The position numbers and the translations under genes were made by a program. Shown here one piece after another: positions 35,470 to 48,000 of a stretch of 64,000 nt of DNA (position 1 is its first letter; every line of letters starts with the position of its first letter). Location of the stretch: NCBI GenBank assembly GCA_028551475.1, contig CM052360.1, positions 1,166,501 to 1,230,500 on the forward strand, read 5' to 3'. Below the pieces are notes generated by a model. The model saw only the letters and a list, made by a program, of their open reading frames with translations, was not told the origin of the DNA and did no database searches. This DNA is from Casuarina equisetifolia. Its lineage: Eukaryota > Streptophyta > Magnoliopsida > Fagales > Casuarinaceae.

Positions 35470-37190
35470 GTCCTTTTTTCGCTGACAGGCGTGTGGCACT
35501 TTGCTTGCTTTTCTTTCACCTTTTCTCGTTGGATTTTAAATCTATATACACATATTTACAAAAAAATTAGAAGATGTTACTATAATTATTAGAAAGATTA
35601 ATTTCTACCTTAAAATTAGTTTATATCTTTTAAGAATAAGTGGAGACTCTCCTAATCCAATTTATTATTAAGTTAGAATTTTTGATCAATGAGTCCATTT
35701 TATTAGAAGTTCGAATCTCCTCTTCTTTTTATGTAAAAAAATAATAAAAAAATAAAAATTATAACAACATAAGATAATCAATATGTTGAACAATATTAAT
35801 TATTTAATTTGGAATTATTGATGACATTGTTTAAAGATTTTGACTAAAAATTTAATTATTAATGGTTACGAAGATTTGAATGATGTAGATACAACATGTG
35901 CGATTTGATATGTAATTGTCAATTTTTAAATATAATTATTTTGTAATCATCGTGTTTACAGCTTGCTTCTTGACCAGCAGCATGAATCTCCTTTGCTGTT
36001 TTTGTTCCTATTGTATCTTCCAATTTGTATCTCTTGGCTTTACCAGAATACAGGTATTTTTTATTCCTTAAATATACCGCAGCCACAATTATACGGCCCC
36101 ATGAATTTATATTTTATACGATAATGACATCATCCAAACTTTTAATGTAAAGACATGGTAAACGTTTAAGTCGACGTTTATTGCCTGAAACGCACCGTCC
36201 AGCGGCCGAATTAGAAAACAAGAAGGTTGTGCTCTTGTTTCCTGATATATCTATAAATGTTATAATTTTTATGGACAGGGATCCAACAAAACGTATTCTA
36301 GGAAAACATGTTGGGTTCATTTGAGGAAAAGAAATACAAGAGAAACTTATAAAATTTGTTATATTTTATCATTGTGAAAAGATATAAAGTTGAATGAAAT
36401 TGGAATAATAACTTGAGAAAAATCAAAGTTTACTTGCTGAATGTAATCAAAATGATAAAAAAGATTTACATGATAATATTTTTAACTCAAGTCCCTTCAA
36501 TTATATTTATGATTGACTTAAATATACTTTAGAACAAACTATTGCTCTTCTAGACAAAAATTGTTTATTCATTTATGTAAGGAAAAAAAAAAAAAAGAGA
36601 GAGTCCTAATCCTACTCAAAATTTCTCTTTATTTTCTCGATTTTCAAATGAGAACAAAGTTCTATGAATGGGATGATGTTATTTTTTTTTAAGATAATCC
36701 TCAATAATTTGGTTGTAATAAAGAAGGGTGAACAAAAGTGGAGAAAATAATGAATTGAAATATATAAGATGTTTGCTATATTTTTATCCTTAAATAGGCA
36801 AGATATGGGAAAAGTATTATATCATATTTATTTCTTCATATTTAGTGTTTACATTATATTGACTTGGTCTATAAGTGTCAAAAAGATCTCAAAATCTTTA
36901 TGGTAGATTTTTCTATTAAAAATAGACTTTATTGTCAATCATTTGATGGAAAAACATTAGATATACATATAAGTCTGCATCACAATATAAATTTGTGTGT
37001 TTAATTTATTCTAAAAATATATATGTTATCATCGAATAAGGAAGACTATCGACTCCCTTCAATAGACAAGGAATAATTATTTTTATTTCTTCAAGGATGG
37101 GACATTTTCATGCAAAGCAAGATACTTTCAAGTCATCGTTTTTAAAATAATAAAAACAAATTATGAGCAGAACTGTAGTTTTAATTACGT
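35470..37190. other. AT-rich intergenic spacer; nothing supported
   Basis: Long A/T-rich stretches with scattered stops in all frames. No repeat family or gene is recognised. Confidence 0.5.
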
Positions 37191-37194
37191 TTTC

Positions 37195-37800
37195 ATATGT
37201 TTTAAAACGTTTTACATATTTTCTTATCTGAAAATAAAACTATAATTTTATAAACGAAATAAGTAATGTTTCCACAATTTGATTACCAATGTAAAAGCTA
37301 TTGAGAACATTTATTTAAATATTTAATTAAGATCTCATCTGTTCTTAAAAATGTTTTTTTTTTGGTTTACAAGTAAACTATAATTTTATAAACCAGATAA
37401 TTAATTTTCCTAGCCTTTGATTACCAACTTGAAGTTATTAAAAAACTATAGATTAATTTATATTATTTAACTAAGTTCTCATCTATTTTGAAACATTTTA
37501 CTTATTTCATTTTCTAGTAAAACCATAATTTTATAATCTAAATAACTAAGCGTCTAAAACATTGATTACCGACATAAAAGTTATCGAAAAAATATATATT
37601 TAATTTAAACCAGTTTTCATCGATTTTGAAACATTTTACTTATTTCTTTTTCTAGTAAAACCATAATTTTATAAACTAAATATGTAAGTATCTAAAACAT
37701 TGATTACCGACATAAATGTTGTATATATATATATATATATATATTTAATTTAAACCAGTTTTCATCGATCTTGAAACATTTTACTTATTTTGTTAGTTTT
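37195..37800. repeat. Tandem array of ~105-130-bp AT-rich units
   Basis: About five diverged units share AAAACCATAATTTTATAAAC, ATTGATTACCGACATAAA, TTTAATTTAAACCAGTTTTC and ATTTTGAAACATTTTACTTA. The last two complete units are the most alike, with the left units older. It resembles a small satellite-like expansion. Confidence 0.85.
37722..37744. repeat. (TA)n microsatellite
   Basis: About 11 TA dinucleotides replacing part of the last unit of the surrounding array; likely polymorphic. Confidence 0.9.
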
Positions 37801-38480
37801 AAGTTATATTTATAAATTTAGATAAACTAAAAACTTGTTTTATTTGATTGTAAAACATAGGATATTTTACTTTTTTATTAACTCATCCCCCAAAATCACT
37901 CCATCACCGAGTATACAGCCATTGTCTGTGCCTTCCTCTGCTTGCAAGAATTGTTTCCGTTCATCCTATGCTGAAAAACAGTTTATTTATTTATAATCTA
38001 AATTTGTATAGTATAAATTAGGCCAAAAATGATAGAATCACAAGAAAATAACACTAAATAGAAGATTAAGGGAGCTTATGAAGCACATAAATTATATGTT
38101 CTAACAAAATAGATAGCATAAGAATTCCAAGAAAAGGTAAAACTTGCACTCAATCTAATAAGAGAAGACGTCGCAATAACAATCAAACATCCTCCGCTAA
38201 TCAATGCAAATTAGGAGTAGTGAAGTTAGATTTTCTAAAATATAAAGACAATACAGATTTCTAAATAGGTGAATTTGCAAGGCAACTCGTACTTATAATC
38301 ACGACAATAATAGGACATTTTTTAGTAGTTAATGCAAATCGAGTAATAAAGTAAAATTTTTTAAAGTACAAATTGGATGAATGTTTATCCGAAGTATTAT
38401 TGTTATGCTCAATCTAAGTATTATTGATAAAATTTGTTAAGGTATTGTTCTTATTTTCTTAAAAAAAAAAAAGCCTTAAG
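37801..38480. other. Intergenic spacer left of the CCAR1-like gene
   Basis: AT-rich, with an A run at 38461-38472. No gene is seen. Confidence 0.5.
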
Positions 38481-38962
38481 TCTTTGAGAATTTGGGCTTA
38501 GGCATCTCGGAACGTCATGGCCGAAAATAGAGCGTCCGGTCCATGTGCAGATCGGAGTGACTTTCCATTTAAGGCCTGTAAAATTCAAGCCCACTCAGCG
38601 CGGTCAAACCGGCGAAATTCTTAACGATACTCTGCACATAAACTAATCAATTTCGGGGCTTCTCGTGCGGTCTTTCGCAGTCGTCGTCGTGCGTGTTAGG
38701 GTTTTCGGCTGCTGGAGCAAACAAAACTTGGGTAAGTTGAATCGCTACCTGTTATATCGGATAGGGTCTGGTATTCTGCATCTTCTGCGTACCGTATATT
38801 CTCCAATTTTCCTCTGAGGCTTTGGATTGTAAGCGCAAAGGTTCAAATTTACAACAACCTGGAGCTTTCCCAGCTTCAATTTGATATCCTTGATGTTTAT
38901 TTATTGAAAAAAGAGGTGTATTGTTACCTGATATCGTTTTATGTGATATATTTTTGTTGCAG
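38481..38962 (+). promoter_or_regulatory. Promoter, noncoding first exon and 5'-UTR intron of the CCAR1-like gene
   Basis: GC content rises at about 38480. A telo-box in reverse (TTAGGGTTT, 38696-38704) lies in the probable 5' leader, as in many plant housekeeping and ribosomal genes. A donor (TTGG then GTAAGT, 38732) and an acceptor (TTGCAG, ending 38962) define a 231-bp 5'-UTR intron that precedes the start codon at 39004. Confidence 0.65.
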
Positions 38963-39003
38963 ATTATTCTGGTGAGGATTGATATCTCTATATGTGAAAG
39001 AAT

Positions 39004-42000
39004 ATGTACTCCTCTAGAGCTAGCAACGCTTATGGGCAGAAATCGTACGCCGGGCAATCTTCATATGCCTCAAATGTACGTTTTTGATGTGTTTATTTGG
39101 AGTCAAAATTCATCTATTTGTGTAGTTGGAACAGATTATTTGTTTTTGGCGTTCTTCTTTTTGGGTTTTACTCAATTGCATAGAATGCGTAGTTTGGACT
39201 CTTGAAAAAGAGTGAATCTTTGCTTTCTTTAATCATGGGAAAAAGAAAAATGCAACCAAATTTAAATTACGTTCTGAATGATGACACCCTGATATTGTTT
39301 TTCTTTAACTGTCTTGCCTGAGAACAAATGTTGATAACTGTACATGTCTAGGCTCTCAGCACTAGTCCTGTCACATGTGCGTTGTGGCCCTTTCTGTTTT
39401 GAAATTTTGGACTCGTGCATTGCTGATGGAGTAGTAGTCTCACTTGTCCTTATTTGTTTGCTCTTTGTAGCTTGGACCTTCGTATTCAAGCAGTTCAGTT
39501 GGAGGCCCTGATGGTGCTGCTCAACATTCATTGGCTTCTCGACATTCATCGATGTTAGGTGTATCCCAAGAAACTGATGCTAGTGCGTATAGAGCTCATC
39601 CTTCTGCTACAGTTCACTATGGAGGCCAGTATAGCTCTGTTTATGGCTCGGCTGCATTAAGTGGTTCCCAGCAGGTCAGTATCTTGCACTTTTCAAATTC
39701 TTTTTACTGGTTAGTTGTGGATTATCTCATCTCTGCTCAGCCAAACCTCATGCTCTACATTTTAATTGGAGTTGCGCCAGGGCGATCTTATCTTTTCATT
39801 TTTAAAGAGCCTATAACTTTTTTTATTTAGCTGTCTTATGTCCTTGATGTCTCATATTATTCTTATTGACTTTATGCCTATTGCCTGTCGGTTGATGCTT
39901 GCAAACAATTGACATGTGTAGTACAATAGGAAGGACATAACATCACTGGGGCATTACATTAGGTTGCACTCTCATTGTCTACATGCATGCTCTCAGCTTA
40001 GCATAACCTTTTGTGACCTTTTGGTTGGTTTACTCATCCAAGTCTTGGTTTAATGAATTGTTCAATTTTTTAAAAAATCACCTGATGTCATATGAATAAT
40101 GTGGGGGCTTTTTTTTAAAGTAGGTTCCTGCGTTGACTGTGAAAAGTGCTGGAACATCAGCTTTGGAGGGTCGTGTTGGCTATGCCTCATCTGTATCAGA
40201 CTCACCTAAATTTGTTTCAAGTGATTATGTCCCATCGTCAGCCCATGGATATGTTCACAAGGGTGATCCATTGTATGTGGAGAAGGTTACAGATTATCAT
40301 GGAATAGAAAGACGGCAATACAGTGAACGACAGAGTGTGTATATTGCGCGGGATTTGCAAAGTGAACCAACTGGACAATATGCTGATTCAATGGGTTTTA
40401 GTCATCAAAATCAGGTCTGCATTTCCATAATTTCTCAATTATTTTGCTAGTTTTTAGTTTTCTTTCGTGGTGATAGGAAATAAACTACAAGTTTATGATC
40501 AAACAAAGAAACACCATTTGGACACAATGTTTTATTATCTTGCCTGAAACTTATAAGCTAATAGAAAAAAGAAACACTTGAGCAAAGTGAAGTGTATGTG
40601 ATTTGTTTTCATAATGACAGTACTCTCTGTTGTTTAATTCAGCAGACTGAGATGTATGATCGCATTGATCAGGCATTGCTTCGACAAGAACAATTGTTAA
40701 AAGCTCAATCACTGCAATCTGCATCTCTGGATGGCAGTGCCAGGTACTTCTAGCTTTTCATTTATTGATGATAGCTTTTATGATTCTATAAGTGTACCTT
40801 CATCTTTCCATACAACTATACTTGCTTATAAATTATATCCTTTTCCCAATAATGAAGAGCCAAGGTCATCTTTGGTTTTATTTTAATGAAGTGGGTTTGC
40901 TCTCAATGGTATCGTCTATCACAGTTATATTAGATGGCAATATATTCTTTACAACACTGAGTAGCAACGCATTTCTGGCAGACAAGCAGATTATCTTGCA
41001 GCAAGGGGTACTACTAGTCGTCATACCACCCAAGATCTTTTCTCCTATGGAGGAAGAATGGAAGCTGATCCTCGCAGTTTATCTATGCTTAGTGCTTCTT
41101 CATACGGTGGGCAGCAAACACAATCGATATTAGGGGCAGCTCCCAATAGAAATATGGACGAACTCATTTACGCACAAAGTTCTTCAAATCCTGGTTACGG
41201 AGTGAGTCTGCCCCCTGGTAGGGACTATGCCTCAGGAAAGGGGCTTCATGGGACATCCCTCGACTTGGATTATTCAGGTAGCATGTTGTCACGTGGCCGT
41301 CAGCAAAGGGTTGACGATCGCAAAGATGATAGGGCTGCTTATCTTCGGGACTTTGAGCTAAGGGAGGAGGAACGGCGTAGGGAACGTTTACGTGAGAGAG
41401 AGAGAAATAGAGAAAGAGAGAAGGAACGGGAACGAGAGCGGGAACGCGACCAAGAACGAGAACGAGAACGAGAAAGAGAGCGTGAAAGAGAACGCATATT
41501 TGACCGACGGGAGAAGGAGAGAGAGCGAGAGCGCAAACGTGGACTTGAAGCCAGGCGTGATCGAACTCCACAAAGAGTCTCTAGGGACCGCCCTGGTTCC
41601 TCTTTGGTGAAGGAAGGGAAACCTTTACGATGGGATTCCCCTCATCATGATGCTCTGCATAGGTGGATCTTGATGTTTTATTTTGCGTCCTGCTCTAGTT
41701 CTGAATATATAGCTGCTTGTGTATCGTGCAGCCCTTGTAACTAACTTGGTGTTCTCTTATGCTGAAGGCATCATTCGCCTGTTAAAGAAAAACGGAGAGA
41801 ATATGTCTGCAAGGTACAAAAACATGTAAAGAGCTTAGGAAATTTAATGATAATGAGATTATTGTCTTCAAGGGTCTGCTGTTTTGCCTGCGGGGATGTG
41901 GAGTTAAGGGCTTCATATGATTCAATCGTGTTGCTTCTGCTATTGCACTAGTGGTGGCCTTGCTTATTTCATAATCCCTTTTTTGTCATTGACTTTCAGT

Positions 42001-45000
42001 TTCAGTTTTGACTTCTTTGGGCTTGTTCACTCTTGATCATACCTCGCACCACTCTCAATTTCGGGCTCTTTTTCTTCTATGTTTTGTCCCTTTGGTCCTT
42101 CGGATCTGATGAGAATCTCTGATTCTGGGTCTTTTCTGTTTCTTCTTTTCCATCTGTTTCTCGGCTACTCCACATTCTTACAACATCTCTGGCCTCTTTA
42201 ATCTTCTGGCATTCTGTTTGGTGTGGCAGATTGATCTCACAGGTTCCTTTTATAGAGAGGTCATTGCTAACGTATTGCTTTTCTAGGATTTAAGACTCTG
42301 ATCTTATTTTGAATCTTGCCTACTTGTGCATATGATTTGTTCCGTTCTTGGCTGATGGCGGATTTTCTCAATAGCTGTTGCAGTTTTGGAAGTTTAGCTT
42401 TTTACGGAAGAGAAGTGAATGACTTTTTAGACCCACTAGATTATTAATCTGAGAACTTCATTCCGCTTATAGGCTATGCATTTGGTGCATGTTCCAAACC
42501 TTTTAGACCCACGAGATAAATGATCTGAGAAGTGAATGATCTTACATTTGTATGGATTTCATTCCTTCTATTAATCAGTGCTGTCTACTTGCAGGTTTAC
42601 GCATCCAGTTTGGTTGATGTAGAGAGGGACTTTTTATCAATTGATAAGAGATATCCTAGACTCTTTGTGTCCCCAGAATTTTCTAAGGTTGGTCTTTCTT
42701 ATATATTTTCAATATCTTGAGATAGTTCAATTTTTTCCTTAATGCGGCATGTCGATTGTTTTAGGCTGTTGTGAACTGGCCAAAGGAGAACCTTAAACTT
42801 TCCATCCACATTCCTGTCAGGTGCCTCTCTTTAGTACCGTAATTTAAATTGGCTTCCAAACTTTATCTTATCCTTACGAGGATAGGCATTATATTGTTTT
42901 ATCTCTTGGAGCAAATGAATTTTTTTCTACTTTTTATGTCTTGTTAAGGAACATGCTACTTGTTCTTCTAAGAATCTTGTTCCAAGTTTGGATCGCAGAA
43001 CAAGCATTTGAAATCCAACTGGTTTAGTGATTTTGAGTGCACTTACTTGCACTTCTTTAAACCAAGAGGATAGCCATTATTTGACTTTTTTCCTAAAGAA
43101 GGGAAAGATAGAGAGGTGTAATTGTTTAATAAATTTTTGAGTGGAGCAGTTTTGAGCATGACTTTGTTGAAGAAGGGAGGGCAACTGAGCTGAAAGAGCC
43201 ATCTACTGAGCTTTTGAATGAAGAACCTGTAAAATGTGGAAATACAGTGTGGAATGCAAAGGTAGGTTACTTGAGATTTCTGTACCGTAAAAATATATGA
43301 GTATACAAAATTATGGAGTCAACAAATTATTTATTTGTTGTTGGTAAGATTCGATCCTGCCTTTGAAATCAGTAATAACCGGTCACAGATGCTTAGGCTG
43401 GAGCATTTGACCCTTAAGTTATAGTTATTCTAATTGTTACTGTAGTCACGACCAAGTTCTGTGTCTATATAAGTGGAATTTTTTCTCCTTGCTGGATAAG
43501 TAAACACAATTTCTCATTTAGGTCAAAAGAAAACTTAGTGATTGATGCTGTGTGATCAAATTGTTTCAAATGTGGTTTTCGACATGATAAATTTATCTTG
43601 GGAAAAGAAATTATAATGAGCTCTCTCATGCAGGCTTCATAATTTCTTCTTCTTTTTCAAAGATTATGCATAATCACGGGAAAATTGGAAGATTGGAAAA
43701 CAAGGATTTTCAGTTGAGCTGAACCATTACATGTAATGCTGTCATACCTAGATAAAAGAAACAAAAAGTTACATTTCTCAGCAAAAAGTTTTGGATGGAA
43801 TTCTGTGGAACTCACTGGAAAGATTAGTGTCTTTTGGTATGGTGCAAATTAAGTCTACAGTTTCAAAACCTTTTAAAGTTTTGGAGAGCTTATTGGAAGA
43901 GATATGAGGCCACGAGGGTGATGTTGTTAGAGGACAGTTGTAAGTGAGTCAGGCTTCTGGAATCTTAGTAAAAGAGATGTTGGCTCTTTGAATTTGGTGC
44001 TCAACTTTACGTCATCTCATTCAAAAATCCAACTAGGCAATCCACTTAAATATAAAAAACCTAATTATTTAAGCTGCAAATGATATATTGCCCTTCCAAG
44101 TGTAATAATATCTGACTTAAGCAGTCTATTGGACACCAGTTTTCACTCTGCACGTATTACCTGTTTGGTCGTTTTGGACTTGGTAATTTTGTTTTTATAT
44201 GATTGTTGTAGCCAAGAATTTGGTATCACCTCTCTCTGTGCATTGGCAAGCTTTTTAATGGATTTTTTTTATCCTGGTGTTCTATTATTCATATGTGAGA
44301 TCATCTGATTGTTTTAGATCTGCTTTTGGATGATGACTTTTATCAAAATTTATTCTGGTTGAGTAAGAGTTCTGTTTCTACTTGGTTTAGATGATTTTGA
44401 TGAGTGGACTTAGCAAGAATGCTTTGGAGGAGCTGTCATCCGAAAAGAGTTATGATGATCGCATACCCCATGTTTGCAATATCCTTAGGTTTGCTTTACT
44501 AAGAAAGGACCAATCTTTGATGGCAATTGGTGGTCCATGGAGCTCTGCTGATGGTGGTGACCCATCAATGGATGATACCTCCTTAGTTCATACAGCCATG
44601 AGGTTTGTGCTGTTTGTTATTTGATGTGGAGACATATTGAGGAATAGTGCCTTTTCCAACTGAACTGAACAGATTTTAACCATGTAGATATGCGAAAGAA
44701 ATTACTCAACTTGATTTGCAGAACTGCTCACAGTGGAATCGTTTTCTTGAGGTATTTACTTGCTTCTGGCTATTGTTAAACTTATTGGGAGTTTGTCACT
44801 TTATTTGCAGCTTACCCTTATCAAAGTGGCATGCTTTGTTACTTTTTCCTTCTTTTGTTATTTGAATTTTTTTGGGTTGTTTTCTTTACATATATTAGTA
44901 GTTATGTCCCATAGAACAACTGCCTTCGAGTTTTGCTTAGTCCAGTTTGGTATGTGATCTCAACTAGGTTGGATAAGGCTATTTTGAGTTTGTTTTATTT

Positions 45001-48000
45001 ACTTATTTTTGGATTTGTGCCCGTGATTTGGAGCAGTTAATATTTCTTCTTTTCCTCCTAGTTCTGTTGATAAAAAGTTTAGAAGTATCTTCCTTTCTCA
45101 AATCTTTCAGAAATATTAAAACGCATCTTTAGTGTTGCAACCTCGACTATTAGAACAACTGCCTTCGAGATTTGCTCACTCCAGTTGGGTATATGATCTC
45201 AACTAGGTTGGATAAGGCTCTGTTGAGTTTGTTTCATTTATTTATTTTTGGTTTTGTGTCCGTGATATTATTTGCAGCAGTAAATATTGCTTCTTTCCCT
45301 ATGTTCTGGTGATGGAAAGTTGGAAGCATCTTCCTTTCTCAAATCTTTCAGAATTATTAAAATGTATCTTAATTGTTGCAACATCGCAAAATAAGGAAAT
45401 GAATAATTTTGGATCACGGGATCAGGATTTTTAATTTAGCATATCCAGAACTGTATTCATCTATTATAAGAAAGAAAAAAGAACAGAGAAAGAAGTAAAA
45501 CATAATCATAATGTTTATATAGGTGCATGCATTGAATTTCATCCACCTTTTATGGATTTGTCTGTGTGCTGTCCAAGATGCATTTCTGTGTGCCTGTATG
45601 CTGCTACCTAGTTCTTTTGGTTTTAACCAGTGCAGAAAATTTATTTAATACAAGTGTTGTTAAGTTCGACCAACAGTGTTTTTTCAACAGCGTTCTAGGA
45701 TAGTGTCTTCAAAACACTTTTTGGTTCAACAGCGTTCTTTTTGGGCAGGCTTTTCCTCAATAAGGAGCTCTTTCATTCTTGCATTGATTGAAACTGTTGC
45801 TATCTGCAGATATCCTGCATGATTATTTTAGAATGGCATAGTTTATTTTAGAAAGAGCTTGGTGTCTACCTAGGAATTAGGATGCTAGAAGGTTCTCTTT
45901 GTGAGAGCATGATGTATTGGGTGTATATGGGGCTCGGGGTTGATCATAAAATCATAAAAGAGATTTTCTTTTTCTTTTTTGTATCAATTTTTATAATTGA
46001 ATATTATGTGTAAGAGGAAGATTATTTAGGGGAGATGGAAAGAATGACATAATAAAGTCAAAAGGATATTTTTAATTAATTTATTTAGGATAATGAATCT
46101 TATATGAAAGAGGAAGAGGGAAAGTGAGAGCGAGCATACTGATTGAATTTAAAGCTGTTTTAAAAAATAAAAGTTATCAAGTATTGTATTTGCTCTAAGT
46201 ATTATGTGTTAGGTTATTCCTATCTCAATATAAGCAACTGGATAATCATCAAGAAATTTATCCCCAATTCTTCTTTGGAGTCTTGTTTATACTACCCTTT
46301 TGTTTTAACCCTCTGTAGTGCCCATCCTTGGGTTTGAGAGTTTCTCACTACGTTTTAAACTCCCTATCTTGTAAGTGAATTTTGTCTCCTTTTGTGTATG
46401 TAAGTTGCTGTATTGAACCATGTAAAGTTTCTGTTTTGCTTGTTATTGTTACATGGTAGGACTCTCGGGTACTTTTAATAAATGAAAAACAATTGTTGTT
46501 AATGAGATGAATATCTTGTTCCTTAAAGTGTTCGAGTAGCTACATGGTATCCTCCTTTAAGATTCCCCTAGCAACCTGCTGATGGCAGGGTTACCTACGA
46601 TTTGCTTTGATGCTGCTTGTTAGGAGCCTTGGGTATTATCACGGTACTAAGAGCAATTGCTGTTAGTAAGGCACGTACTCTCTGTTCCTTAAATTCTCTA
46701 AGCACCAATGCATGTAGTTTTCTTGTCACTTGGCACCCTTTGCCGAGCTCAACAACCGACAAACACATTTTTATATATATGATTATATTTGTATTTATGT
46801 GTGTATGTATGTTTCTTTTCTCTACTTGTTCACCATTCAAAATCTAATTTGTCTTAAATCTAATGGTGATTGCTGGAACATGGAATAATTTTTCAAAGAG
46901 GCAGAGTTTGTGAAAGGATCACACGTTGTTATGCTTTTTTTCCCTCTAGATTGGAGAGTGTGACCTAAGTGTTGTGCATTGATTCTGTTGCTTACATGAT
47001 TTTGATTTCTTGTTGCCCTAGAGTTGGTAAATTTCTTCAAAGGGCATAAATCCACAATGCGTAAGGCTTGGGAAACAGTAATTGGGGACACTACCACTGT
47101 TATCTGCCTTTTTATAATAATCGTTGCTGTGCAAGTCCTGGGTACTTTTTGTTTTTCATCTTCCTGACATTTTATGTGCCATACATGCAAGCTGCAAACA
47201 CATTGCCATAAACACATCTAAATTCTGGCTAAGTCAATTTATTATATTTTAGTGTACAAGTTCAGAAATCCTTGTTTATCAAGGTCTGTCTTGTTGTTCC
47301 CGACCCAAAAATTCTTCTTCTTCTTATTTATTTATTTATTTTCATTATGATGCTCCAGGATGAACAGAAATATATTCTGTTCATGGACTCCTCTTTTTTA
47401 TGCTGCATCTAGAGATTTTATACATGGGTTACTTCCACAAGAATCTTGATTCAGAGAGCTAATATTCAATAATTTCTTTTGGTTGCAGATACACTACGAC
47501 AGATTTGGCAAGGATGGGATGTTTAGTCACAAGGAGGTTACCGTATTGTTTGTTCCAGATTTGTCTGAATGTCTTCCTTCATTGGATGCATGGAAAGAGC
47601 AATGGCTTGCTCACAAGAGGGCCATTGCTGAGAGAGAGCAGCAACACCCTCTGGGAAAAGAGGTCTGTGACTTTAGTGGGCAATTGGTTTCATAAGTTTT
47701 GCTTATACCGAGGTTTCTTTGTTAAAAAAGAAAAAGATCTAGCTGACAAATGTGTAGACGCAAACTCAAAGTATGTGCATGCCGATAGGCACTTATGAAT
47801 AGACATGTACAAATATCTGTTAAGGTTGAGTGCAGATCAAATTACAGCTGGTGAAGTCAATGTCAGTGATGCACTTATGCTCCAAAATTTTACATTTTCT
47901 AATAAGCTGAGTTTTGGGGGGAAAAAATTGCGCGGAGCACCAATCCCAAGTGGGTCCTGTTGAAATGTCTGGCATGATGATACCAAACTCATCTCATTTA

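Noticed and set aside
41164..41571. Antisense Ser/Arg- and Leu-rich ORFs over the CCAR1-like gene
   Set aside because: They are reverse-complement shadows of the Arg/Glu coding tract; composition explains them.
46595..47217. Minus-strand ORFs inside intron 11 of the CCAR1-like gene
   Set aside because: No start context, no domain and antisense to an intron; treated as chance.
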